NCBI GenBank assembly: GCA_026397335.1
Contig: JAPLVB010000010.1
Span: forward strand, 1 to 44,929
Direction: 5' to 3'
Length of the DNA stretch: 44,929 bases
DNA from: Candidatus Aenigmatarchaeota archaeon
GTDB lineage: Archaea; Aenigmatarchaeota; Aenigmatarchaeia; QMZP01
A program made the translations under genes and the position numbers. Below are positions 7,877 through 15,216 of the stretch, piece by piece; the first letter of the stretch is position 1; each line of letters opens with the position of its first letter. The notes beneath the pieces were generated by a model. The model saw only the letters and a program-made list of their open reading frames with translations, was not told the DNA's origin and searched no databases.

Positions 7877-8407
7877 TCAGTATTCCACTTCCTCCATGTA
7901 TTCTTTGCTCATGGGCTCGTTTACGAATTCGAATCCAAGCTTTTTGAAATCTGAGAATATTTCAAGCGGGTCGCCTTTATGCAAATATCGCTCCTTTATT
8001 TTTCCTGGAGCTTTCAATTCTTCATCGAATGTTGGCGGGAACATTCTTGGGAAAACCATATCTTGCAGGTAGAATGTACGCTCCTTCGAGCCCGGTAGCC
8101 TGAACATGACCCAAGGACCTTTCCTTTCAGGAATGTTCTGAACTATGATTTTGTGGTCACCTTCGCTGTGACCATGATGATAATTAACCCCCAATATAAT
8201 GGGGCGGATGTAAACGGCTCTCAGGCAAAAGGTGTTTCCGGGATCAAGATGGTAGATGGCTGTAGACTCGTTATTCAGAAGAAGTTCGGCCGCTGTGCCT
8301 GGATATTTCTTGGTAGCATTGAAGACCATGTCCAGGTTCCCAAATTGGATACCTGCTGGTTCAAAAATGTCAATAGGAATATCCCGCTTGCAAATAAGCT
8401 CTGACAT
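7877..8407 (-). CDS. Hypothetical protein
   Basis: A 176-residue protein, taken from the internal ATG at 8407. The longer start at 8467 would leave only 9 bp to the divergent gene and no room for promoters, while the TATA-like AGATATAAGG lies about 25 nt before 8407. The sequence is mostly beta-prone (VYIRPIILGVNYHHGHSEGDHK, GPWVMFRLPGSKERTFYL) with a His-rich stretch in the middle that could bind metal; there is no signal peptide. I do not recognise the family. It converges with the archaeosortase pair, 10 nt away. Confidence 0.5.
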   Translation of the reverse strand: MSELICKRDIPIDIFEPAGIQFGNLDMVFNATKKYPGTAAELLLNNESTAIYHLDPGNTFCLRAVYIRPIILGVNYHHGHSEGDHKIIVQNIPERKGPWVMFRLPGSKERTFYLQDMVFPRMFPPTFDEELKAPGKIKERYLHKGDPLEIFSDFKKLGFEFVNEPMSKEYMEEVEY

Positions 8408-8476
8408 GCTTCCGTTTTTAGAAGTAAAAGATATAAGGATGACTGCATTTTTATTCCCCCAGAACAAATTATTAGT

Positions 8477-9049
8477 ATGAAAGCTAAGCTTGCATGCCTT
8501 GCATTCTTATTTGCGGTATTTCTTGCAATTCCAAATGTGTCAGCCTATACCCTTTCCGTCAGGCTTACCATAAACAACACAGTCAATACCGTTTACATTC
8601 CCGGTGTCGGGGAGCTGCCATCCTCCGGAATCTCCGGGGAGTATTCAAATCCTCCGCACTTCTATCTCGCTTCCTATTCAGGCGGGTTCCTGAACGGGCT
8701 TGCTGCCAGGAACGGGCAGAATCTTGTCACAGGAAGCGGCTCTGACTCCCATTTCATAGAAATTGAGCAGGAACTTAACAGCAGCAGGATTTTCTTGGTA
8801 ACTACCCAAGGAGACTGGCATGCAATTGATAACAGAATCCCGCTTATCGAGGCCGGAAGATTCCTTTCACAAATCTCGCCTTCATTCGCTTTCCCGCTTG
8901 GAGGGCTTTATCCTGTCAGGCTGCTTCTGAAATATCCTAACATAGATATGGCAGGGGACCTGATTCTAGGAAAAGGTATGCACAAACTTGTGATAGAGAA
9001 CAAAGGTGTCTCGGGTGGGAAGCCTGTTGTGCAGATTAGGAAAGGTTAA
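8477..9049 (+). CDS. Secreted protein with signal peptide
   Basis: A 190-residue protein with a clear Sec signal: a short basic start (MKAK), a hydrophobic core (LACLAFLFAVFLAIP) and a likely cleavage after NVSA-Y. The mature part is beta-rich with sequons (NNT, NSS) and no further membrane segment. The TATA-like CATTTTTATTCC ends about 17 nt before ATG, consistent with a leaderless message. The function is unknown; together with the archaeosortase cluster just upstream it forms a small cell-surface neighbourhood. It overlaps the end of the following minus-strand gene by 4 nt. Confidence 0.6.
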   Translation: MKAKLACLAFLFAVFLAIPNVSAYTLSVRLTINNTVNTVYIPGVGELPSSGISGEYSNPPHFYLASYSGGFLNGLAARNGQNLVTGSGSDSHFIEIEQELNSSRIFLVTTQGDWHAIDNRIPLIEAGRFLSQISPSFAFPLGGLYPVRLLLKYPNIDMAGDLILGKGMHKLVIENKGVSGGKPVVQIRKG

Positions 9050-9249
9050 ATCTCGGGTTTTTTCTTTTGACCATACATTTCTGAAAAAGAGCAACCGCTC
9101 TGGGCATGTTCAAACGTGTTTATATCTGAATCTAGAAATGGTATGTTCAAAGGGTCTGGTTTAGTTTCTAGTCTTTTCTTTTTAATGTAAACTTCTATTT
9201 CCAGTTCCCTTCTTTTTATGTAATTCCAAATTCCTTTTAAAGTTCTCAT
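9046..9249 (-). CDS. Hypothetical small protein
   Basis: A 67-residue protein. The start at ATG 9249 is chosen because GGTGAT lies 4 nt upstream; the longer frame to 9336 has no such site. The protein is charged and begins with an amphipathic helix (MRTLKGIWNYIKRRELEIEVYIKKKRLE), then a more acidic tail with one Cys. There is no recognised domain. It is placed between a secreted-protein gene and rfcL and reads towards the former. Confidence 0.4.
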   Translation of the reverse strand: MRTLKGIWNYIKRRELEIEVYIKKKRLETKPDPLNIPFLDSDINTFEHAQSGCSFSEMYGQKKKPEI

Positions 9250-9362
9250 CGTATCACCTAGATTCTCTATAAATGAGATATTTAAATACTTTTCGGTAGT
9301 AACAGTGACACTTTTTTCCCACAACTGATTATGCATAAAAATCCCTGCTCCATGAATATCTT

Positions 9363-10571
9363 ATGAAGAATCTCTGGACCGAGAAGTACAAGCCCTCGAA
9401 AACGGGCGAAATAGCAGGCCAGCAGAAAGCGATATCAGAAGCCCTCGCTTTCATGGATTCTTTTGAGCCGGGAAAAGCGCTTTTGCTTACAGGCCCCGCA
9501 GGAACGGGGAAGACCCTTCTTGTGGAGACCCTCGCCAGGGAGAGAAGCCTCTTGCTGTTACAGCTGAACGCCTCTGACAGCAGGAACGCAGAGGGGATAC
9601 TCGGATTCTTTGAAGATTCTACAAGGACTAAATCCCTTTTTCACAGTGGAAAGATTATTCTCATAGATGAGGTTGACGGCATCTCGGCGAATGACAAGGG
9701 CGCTGTTTCCGCTATAACAAAAATCATAAAGCAGTCCCTGTATCCGGTTTTTCTTATAGCTAATGACCCGTGGGCTGCAAAGCTCAGGCCGCTAAGGCCT
9801 TATGTGAAGATGGTCAAGTTCTCAAAAGTCCATTCATCCTCCATAGAGAAGCGGCTTAAGGAGATATGCGAGAAGGAGGGAATTTCTGTCAAGGGGACCG
9901 TGCTGAAGGACCTTGCCCGCTGGTCGCAGGGGGACTTGAGGTCAGCAATAAGCGACCTCCAGACAGTTGCGCAGGGGAAGAATGAGATTTCTGAGGAGGA
10001 TCTGGAGATACTCGGATACAGGGAGCGCGAATCCTCCATCTTTGAAATCCTTCCCACAGTCTTCAAATCAAGAAGCATTAGTGCGTCCAGAAAAGCGATC
10101 CAGAGCGTGGACAAGGATCCGGACGAGGTTTTCTGGTGGATTGAGAACAACATACCTCTGGAGTTCCCTCCCGAAAAGCTTGCGCAGGCATATGACCTTC
10201 TCTCGAAGGCAAACATGCTCAGGAACAATGTGGCTGTACAGCAGAACTGGAGATTCAAGGCAATAATGACTGACATGATTTCAGGGATTTCAGTGGTGAA
10301 GGGAGAAGCGCATGCTCCGCATCATGGTTTCATGATGTACCAGGCTCCGCAGAAGATAATGATGATGGGACGAACAAAATCCAGCAGGGCTGCACTGAAT
10401 TCTCTGTGCAAAAAAATAGGCGGCGTCTCCCATACTTCCACAAGGGTTGTGAAGAGGGATTATCTCCCTTACATGAGGATAATCCTCAAAAAAGAAAAGC
10501 CTGCGGAAACACATTCAGCTTTCTCTGTTAATTTTAATAAGGAAGAGATTGCTTTGATAGTTAAGGTTTAG
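9363..10571 (+). CDS. rfcL: Replication factor C large subunit
   Basis: A 402-residue AAA+ clamp-loader subunit. It has the RFC-box start LWTEKYKP, Walker A LLTGPAGTGKT (about residues 41-51), Walker B IILIDEVDGI (about 98-107), sensor 1 FLIANDP (about 129-135) and the sensor 2 helix QGDLRSAISDL (about 188-198). With RfcS it loads the PCNA sliding clamp at primer ends. It is on the short side for archaeal RfcL and lacks the long charged tail often seen; no PIP box is obvious. It is followed by hairpin repeats and tRNA-Arg. Confidence 0.92.
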   Translation: MKNLWTEKYKPSKTGEIAGQQKAISEALAFMDSFEPGKALLLTGPAGTGKTLLVETLARERSLLLLQLNASDSRNAEGILGFFEDSTRTKSLFHSGKIILIDEVDGISANDKGAVSAITKIIKQSLYPVFLIANDPWAAKLRPLRPYVKMVKFSKVHSSSIEKRLKEICEKEGISVKGTVLKDLARWSQGDLRSAISDLQTVAQGKNEISEEDLEILGYRERESSIFEILPTVFKSRSISASRKAIQSVDKDPDEVFWWIENNIPLEFPPEKLAQAYDLLSKANMLRNNVAVQQNWRFKAIMTDMISGISVVKGEAHAPHHGFMMYQAPQKIMMMGRTKSSRAALNSLCKKIGGVSHTSTRVVKRDYLPYMRIILKKEKPAETHSAFSVNFNKEEIALIVKV

Positions 10572-10573
10572 TT

Positions 10574-10667
10574 GAAGTTGCAAAGCAACTTCTTTCGAAA
10601 TCGAGAATGAAGGTGGAACTGAGGAAAGAAGGCGTCTGCAGACACCTTCAAACGAAAATCCACCTTC
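10574..10667. repeat. Two hairpin repeats of the GAAG..CTTC family
   Basis: The first is GAAGTTG-CAAAG-CAACTTC at 10574-10592 with a GCAAAGC-type apex. The second is nested: GAAGGTGGA 10609-10617 pairs with TCCACCTTC 10659-10667, enclosing an inner dyad around GTCTGCAGAC flanked by GAAGG and CCTTC. It lies between rfcL and tRNA-Arg. It belongs to the dispersed hairpin family described in the findings and could act as a terminator or processing site, or be a mobile repeat. Confidence 0.75.
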
Positions 10668-10678
10668 TATCGCAAATC

Positions 10679-10750
10679 GGGCCCGTAGTTCAACGGATAG
10701 AATGCGGGATTGCGGATCCTGTGATCTGGGTTCAATTCCCAGCGGGCTCA
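10679..10750 (+). tRNA. tRNA-Arg (anticodon GCG)
   Basis: An intronless cloverleaf. Acceptor GGGCCCG pairs with CGGGCTC, discriminator A; D stem GTTC/GAAT; anticodon stem CGGGA/TCCTG with loop TTGCGGA, anticodon GCG; T stem CTGGG/CCCAG with loop TTCAATT. CCA is not encoded. The last bases recur at 11405-11416, on the far side of an immunity-like gene. Confidence 0.95.
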
Positions 10751-10798
10751 TCCATGATCCCTCTTTTGCAAAAAGGTAGGCACTACCCCAGAAAACTC

Positions 10799-11296
10799 TC
10801 ACCTTTTTTCTAAAAGCTTACGCAGGTGAGTAAGCTGCCATTCTATTTCTGATGACATTGGATTTGCATCGCTTTCAGGCTGAATTAAGAAGCTCACTGC
10901 TTTACATGCATATTCTGCAGCATGAATTGCATGGCCTGCGACATGTGCAGTTCCAGCAGCATGGCCTGCAGCTCTTGCAGCAGCGCGAGCATCATCTTGA
11001 TTTACTTGACGTGCAGCCGCATGTGTTGCAATCGCGGCTTTACGAACTTCACCTACTCTTTTTTCGCCCCTTATCCATGCCCTTCCAGCCTCAATAGCTT
11101 CTCGAGGCCTTTTATCTTCTGGATACTTTTCTTCAAATATATGGAGCACATGTTCAGCGCAGTCTGCTGCCCACATCGCAATTATTCTATGAGCTTTTTT
11201 ATCTCCCAGCAACCCGATCAATAATTTATTGTCCCTCCATCCCTGCGCGTCAAGCCCTTTCTTGTTCATATTACCCTGTTCGGAGTTAATGCTCAT
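10799..11296 (-). CDS. Imm-5-like putative immunity protein
   Basis: A 165-residue, Ala- and His-rich helical protein. The stretch MWAADCAEHVLHIFEEKYP, then RPREAIEAGRAWIRGE and repeated AARAAGHAAGTAHVAGHA, matches the putative immunity protein family annotated beside polymorphic toxins in bacteria, although it also occurs alone. No toxin gene is adjacent. The gene lies between the tRNA-Arg gene and a 12-bp copy of that tRNA's 3' end, so it looks like the cargo of a very small insertion. The start at ATG 11296 is first; an in-frame ATG 9 codons later (MNKKG) is an alternative. Confidence 0.7.
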   Translation of the reverse strand: MSINSEQGNMNKKGLDAQGWRDNKLLIGLLGDKKAHRIIAMWAADCAEHVLHIFEEKYPEDKRPREAIEAGRAWIRGEKRVGEVRKAAIATHAAARQVNQDDARAAARAAGHAAGTAHVAGHAIHAAEYACKAVSFLIQPESDANPMSSEIEWQLTHLRKLLEKR

Positions 11297-11404
11297 ATGC
11301 TTTCTGGACCACGAAGCAAGCGAGTTATTATATTGGAATCACAATGGTTTCTTAAATATAACCGTCATTTATTGAAAGATAAGCGGAACACTTCGTTTTA
11401 ATTA

Positions 11405-11416
11405 CAGCGGGCTCAT
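11405..11416 (+). repeat. Displaced copy of the tRNA-Arg 3' end
   Basis: CAGCGGGCTCAT is identical to 10740-10751, the end of tRNA-Arg plus one base. No tRNA body precedes it here. The two copies bracket the 10799-11296 gene. It looks like an attachment-site remnant. Confidence 0.6.
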
Positions 11417-11452
11417 AAATGCAAATAAATTGTTTACTGCCCTCTAATAAGC

Positions 11453-11722
11453 ATGGCCAATGATTTGTTATATGACAGCAACTTACTTCAGGGCATTATT
11501 GTTGTTAAGGGAGACCCAGCAGGCCGAGGACGTTCTTGTAGTCCAGTATACTATACTCCACTAAAAGGCATATTTGATACTGCTATAAAAGTCGACAAAG
11601 TGTTTGATTGTCCGATAATAAATTATTTCTGGTTTAAGCATCCGTTAGACTGGGAAAAAATTACTAAAATTGGTGATGCGATAATAGCTAAATATGAAAA
11701 GAGAATGGCTGATTTTATTTAG
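11453..11722 (+). CDS. Hypothetical protein
   Basis: An 89-residue protein beginning MANDLLYDSN. It has a Gly-rich loop (VVKGDPAGRGRSCSPVYY) in the first half and an amphipathic C-terminal helix (WEKITKIGDAIIAKYEKRM). There is no recognised family, signal peptide or metal site. It lies just beyond the displaced tRNA-Arg end and overlaps the lipid prenyltransferase gene by 4 nt tail to tail. Confidence 0.45.
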   Translation: MANDLLYDSNLLQGIIVVKGDPAGRGRSCSPVYYTPLKGIFDTAIKVDKVFDCPIINYFWFKHPLDWEKITKIGDAIIAKYEKRMADFI

Positions 11723-12612
11723 ATTATCAGAATCCCCGCCAGGAAGGCGAGCAGCCCCAGGAAGTATCCATATTTTATCAGCCTGCTTATTCTTGAGAAA
11801 TCCTGAGTTCTCTCTGCCCTGGCTGATTTTAATATGCAAAGCAGGAAGACTATATCAGCAGGTATAACGAGAATCAGATACCAGAAATCTACAAGCCCGA
11901 GAATGTAAGGGACCGGTGAAAGCGCTGTTGCAACCGCCAAAGAGAATGCTGAAGTGATGAGGCCTGTTTTCTTTTTGTATTTCAGTATCACGCCCTGGTC
12001 GGTGACGGTGAACCTTTCCATTACCCTCTTCTTGACATATGAATACTTCTTGATGAACATCTTGCTGTCGCCTTCTATGTCCTCTATATCCTTCACAATC
12101 TCCCTGGGGAAGGTGGTAAGCGCTGCCAGCAATCCAAAAAGCAAGGGAAGCTGTATGTTCTCGACAGCCGCGCCTCCGAAAAGGAAGGTGGAGCCTGTAA
12201 GGTACGCCACTGTGAAATTCCCGAAGAAGGTCTTGTGCTGCAGACTCCAGGAATAAATGAAAAGCATAAAAGAATTGAAGATTGCTATACCGAATGCAAG
12301 GTTGGTGGTGAAGGCCGCTAGCAGGATTCCTGCAAGGAAAAGTATTATGGAGAAGACAAGCGCTCCCCTCACAGAAACCCTTTCCGAGGGTATCGGCCTG
12401 TTCGGCCTGTTAAGCCTGTCAGCCTCCACATCAAAGTAATCGTTTATTGCATTTCCTCCTCCTGTTATGAGGAATGCCGCTCCTATTGCAAAGGCAACAG
12501 GCTGCCACACCTCAAGCAGGTCAAGTTTGAGAACTAGAAAGCTCCCTATGAGAACCGCGAAAGCAGCCATGAGGCAGTTCTTGGGGCGGATTATCTCGAG
12601 GTAACCGAACAT
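11719..12612 (-). CDS. UbiA-family prenyltransferase, probable digeranylgeranylglyceryl phosphate synthase
   Basis: A 297-residue integral membrane enzyme from ATG 12612 (MFGYLEIIRPKNCLMAAF); a longer frame to 12675 is not needed. The two Asp-rich UbiA motifs are present: NAINDYFDVEADRLNRP (about residues 56-72) and DIEDIEGDSK (about 172-181). About nine hydrophobic segments follow the UbiA plan. In archaea this family adds the second geranylgeranyl chain in ether-lipid synthesis; NRPNRPIPS after motif 1 is typical of that branch. The other UbiA branches (menaquinone, heme) are less likely. Confidence 0.82.
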   Translation of the reverse strand: MFGYLEIIRPKNCLMAAFAVLIGSFLVLKLDLLEVWQPVAFAIGAAFLITGGGNAINDYFDVEADRLNRPNRPIPSERVSVRGALVFSIILFLAGILLAAFTTNLAFGIAIFNSFMLFIYSWSLQHKTFFGNFTVAYLTGSTFLFGGAAVENIQLPLLFGLLAALTTFPREIVKDIEDIEGDSKMFIKKYSYVKKRVMERFTVTDQGVILKYKKKTGLITSAFSLAVATALSPVPYILGLVDFWYLILVIPADIVFLLCILKSARAERTQDFSRISRLIKYGYFLGLLAFLAGILII

Positions 12613-12703
12613 ATTAAAGAATTGGGATATGGATTTAAAACTTTCTGGGAATCCGGATTCATGGAATTTAACCAATAAATTCTTTTTCTGCGCTTATCTT
12701 AAG

Positions 12704-12982
12704 ATGGACTGCTTCCATGAACACAAAATAACAAAAGATGAAAAAATAGACATAGATATGTTTGCCTACGCCCTTACAGAGGATTTTACCCAGGAAATGT
12801 CAGAGCATGCAAGAAACTATGTGGTGGATGTCTATCTCAAAATCAGGGATTCTCCACCCAAGCAGGCTTATCTTCCCGCGGCTTTGGGCGAGGCGCTAAA
12901 ATGCTGCGCTGACGTGGAGCTGGCTCTTTTCAGGTTCAGAAAGAATTATTACATGCTTGAGAGGGAGAGGCTTTTCCAGTAA
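12704..12982 (+). CDS. Hypothetical small helical protein
   Basis: A 92-residue protein taken from ATG 12704 (MDCFHEHKITKDEK); a frame from 12629 would run through promoter-like sequence of the divergent prenyltransferase gene. It is predicted helical with an acidic middle (MFAYALTEDFTQEMSEHA) and a basic C-terminus (FRFRKNYYMLERERLF). The family is not recognised. Its stop directly abuts the rtcB stop region on the other strand. Confidence 0.45.
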   Translation: MDCFHEHKITKDEKIDIDMFAYALTEDFTQEMSEHARNYVVDVYLKIRDSPPKQAYLPAALGEALKCCADVELALFRFRKNYYMLERERLFQ

Positions 12983-14395
12983 TCATCCCTTTATCACTCC
13001 AATCGGAACCATCTTAGCGACCTTGAGGGAGATGCCTGAGCCGTGCACGCTCTCTATCACGGCGTCCACGTCCTTGTACGCAAGTGGCGCTTCCTCAGCA
13101 AGGCTCTTGGGGTGTGTAGCCTGCGCGGTTATTCCCTTGTCAGCCAGCTCTTTCTGGATAGTGGTGCCCCAGAACCTCTTTATCGCGGCCTCCCTGCTCA
13201 TTGCGCGGCCTGCACCGTGTGCGGAGGACCCGAATGTCTTGTGCATGGCTATCTCCGTTCCCTTAAGGATGTAAGAAGATGTGCCCATGGAGCCTGCTAT
13301 CAGGACAGGCGTATCGGGAAAAGAGCGAGTAGCTCCCTTCCTATGGACATACAGTCTCCTTGTCTTTCCGTCCACCTTGTGCTCCTCAAGCTTGACTATG
13401 TTATGGGCGATTGCATACACGGTCTTCATGTCCATGGATTCCCAGTCTCTCGCGAACGCTTTCTCAAAAACCTCGCGAATCCACTTGGTCATTACAGCGC
13501 GGTTTGCAAAAGAATAATTCACAGCAGCCTTCATTGCAGCGAAAAAATCCTGACCTTCCTTGGACTGGGCCGGAGCGCATGCAAGCTGCCTGTCAGGAAT
13601 CCATATCTTGTACTTCTCAACTGCCTTCTCCTGAATCTGCATGTAGTCTGTCGCGACCTGGTGACCAAACCCTCTCGACCCGCAGTGCAGCATTATCATG
13701 GCCTGACCTTTCGAGTGAACTCCCCATTTCTTTGCAGTGGGCGTATCAAAAATATCAGAAACTTCCTGTATCTCCAGAAAGTGGTTTCCCGCTCCCAGGG
13801 TCCCGAGCTGCGGGCTTCCCCTTTTCATTGCGAGTGGGGAGATTTTGGAAGGGTCTGCTCCCTCCATGCAGCCTTTCTCTTCCGTGGCTTCAAGGTCTTC
13901 TTTGGTTGCATAGCCTTTCTCAACTGCCCATTTCACGCCGTGGATAAGGACCTCGTTCAGTTCGGACTGTGAGAGCCTGAGCTTTCCTGTTGCCCCAACC
14001 CCGCAGGGTATTGCCTTGAAAAGCGCGGGCACGAGCTCCTTTATGTGCTTGCGCACTTCGTCCGCGGTAAGGTTGGTTCTGATCAGATTGACCCCGCAGT
14101 TTATGTCAAAGCCGCACAGCCCCGCGGAGATTATCCCTTCCTTCTCATCAAAGGCGGATACAGCCCCCATCGGCAGTCCGTAGCCCCAGTGCATGTCAGG
14201 GAGGCCGATTACGGGCTCCACAACTCCGGGAAGCGTGGCAACATTGGTTAGCTGCTCGAAAGCTGAGTCATCCGCGCCGTCCATGAGGGCCTGGTTCATT
14301 ATCACCTTCGCGTCCACCCTCATTTCTTTTCGCACGGATTTGGGAAGCAGCCACTCGTAGTCGTTTATCCGCTTGAGTTTTTCCTTCATTGCCAT
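12983..14395 (-). CDS. rtcB: RtcB, tRNA-splicing RNA ligase
   Basis: A 470-residue GTP- and Mn-dependent ligase that joins a 2',3'-cyclic phosphate (or 3'-phosphate) end to a 5'-OH, the ends left by the BHB splicing endonuclease. Seen motifs: LPDMHWGYGLPMG (about residues 65-77), GFDINCGVNLIRT with the metal-binding Cys (about 94-106), HCGSRGFGHQ (about 228-237), and GSSAHGAGRAMSR with the guanylylated His (about 400-412). There is no intein, although RtcB often hosts one. It is directly relevant here: three tRNA genes in the window and the aef2 mRNA need exon ligation. Confidence 0.95.
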   Translation of the reverse strand: MAMKEKLKRINDYEWLLPKSVRKEMRVDAKVIMNQALMDGADDSAFEQLTNVATLPGVVEPVIGLPDMHWGYGLPMGAVSAFDEKEGIISAGLCGFDINCGVNLIRTNLTADEVRKHIKELVPALFKAIPCGVGATGKLRLSQSELNEVLIHGVKWAVEKGYATKEDLEATEEKGCMEGADPSKISPLAMKRGSPQLGTLGAGNHFLEIQEVSDIFDTPTAKKWGVHSKGQAMIMLHCGSRGFGHQVATDYMQIQEKAVEKYKIWIPDRQLACAPAQSKEGQDFFAAMKAAVNYSFANRAVMTKWIREVFEKAFARDWESMDMKTVYAIAHNIVKLEEHKVDGKTRRLYVHRKGATRSFPDTPVLIAGSMGTSSYILKGTEIAMHKTFGSSAHGAGRAMSREAAIKRFWGTTIQKELADKGITAQATHPKSLAEEAPLAYKDVDAVIESVHGSGISLKVAKMVPIGVIKG

Positions 14396-14482
14396 AATAT
14401 CACGCTGTATTAATTGTAAGGGGTCTTTAAATGTTGTTGGGCGTTCGATAGCTCTATATATTTCTTTGTTTTATCTATTTTC

Positions 14483-14953
14483 ATGGAAAGGATGATGCAG
14501 GGAAAATACGAGAAGCTCAAGGAATTTTACAGGAATGGTTTTGGAGGAGCACTGACTGGCCTTTTGGGCCATTCGACAATGCTGATAGCAAGCGGAAATG
14601 GCAGGGAAAAGAGGATAAAGTATCTTAAAAATGAGATGAAATCTCTTCAGGAATTGTATGGTATTGACATCCCTTCCGAAGACGATGATTTTAGCGAGGT
14701 ATCTCGGATTAAGGAACTTCTGCCTTGTCTTTTTGGGGAAATCGATTATTTTCTGGACAATTATCAAAGATTGACAGAAGAATCTAAAGATTACAGGAAC
14801 CACATGGATAGGGCTGAAGAGATTGCCCAAAAAATAAGCCAGCATGGGGAAAACTTCAGAAGAAGGGTACAGGAATACAGAACAAAGTTAGGTATAAAGA
14901 AAGACGTATTTTTTGATAGTGGTGTAAAACGTTTAAGCCCGCCTCCCAAATAA
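14483..14953 (+). CDS. Hypothetical helical protein
   Basis: A 156-residue, highly charged protein, mostly helical with probable coiled-coil stretches (GREKRIKYLKNEMKSLQELY; YRNHMDRAEEIAQKISQHG; FRRRVQEYRTKLG). A short Gly-rich segment (NGFGGALTGLLGHSTML) precedes the first coil. No family is recognised. It is followed after 6 nt by the CxxC-x17-CxxC gene, so the two may share a transcript. An ATG three codons downstream could also serve as start. Confidence 0.5.
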   Translation: MERMMQGKYEKLKEFYRNGFGGALTGLLGHSTMLIASGNGREKRIKYLKNEMKSLQELYGIDIPSEDDDFSEVSRIKELLPCLFGEIDYFLDNYQRLTEESKDYRNHMDRAEEIAQKISQHGENFRRRVQEYRTKLGIKKDVFFDSGVKRLSPPPK

Positions 14954-14959
14954 GAAACC

Positions 14960-15172
14960 ATGTTCTACAAGAAGCCCAGGAGCAGGAGGGGAAGGACGCA
15001 CAGGCTCATAAAGAGAATGCAGAAGGCAAATTGCGCCATGTGCGGGAAAGGGATTCGCGTTCCGTTTAAGCCTGAAGGACTGAAGCCTGTGTACTGCAAT
15101 GAATGCCTGGAGAAAATGAAAAGGGAGAAACGCATTAAGCGGGGGCTTGAAGCACCTGACAGTGACGAATGA
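14960..15172 (+). CDS. CxxC-x17-CxxC zinc protein
   Basis: A 70-residue basic protein with one zinc ribbon: CAMC at about residues 25-28 and CNEC at 46-49, separated by exactly 17 residues, with the conserved VPFKPEG and KPVYCNEC between and around. This is the CxxC-x17-CxxC domain found in small proteins of many uncultured archaea and bacteria. The Arg/Lys-rich N-terminus suggests nucleic-acid binding, but no function is established. A paralogue with the same core lies at 23588-23785. Confidence 0.75.
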   Translation: MFYKKPRSRRGRTHRLIKRMQKANCAMCGKGIRVPFKPEGLKPVYCNECLEKMKREKRIKRGLEAPDSDE

Positions 15173-15216
15173 AGTTCTATTTCACGATTATATACAACTT
15201 TTGACAAGAATATATT

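Noticed and set aside
10574..10592. Rho-independent style terminator
   Set aside because: No T tract follows the stem, and the same hairpin type also lies upstream of genes and inside leaders, so termination is not its general role.
13043..13972. 309-codon open frame antisense to rtcB
   Set aside because: A shadow of rtcB with no recognisable protein features; RtcB motifs are complete on the other strand.
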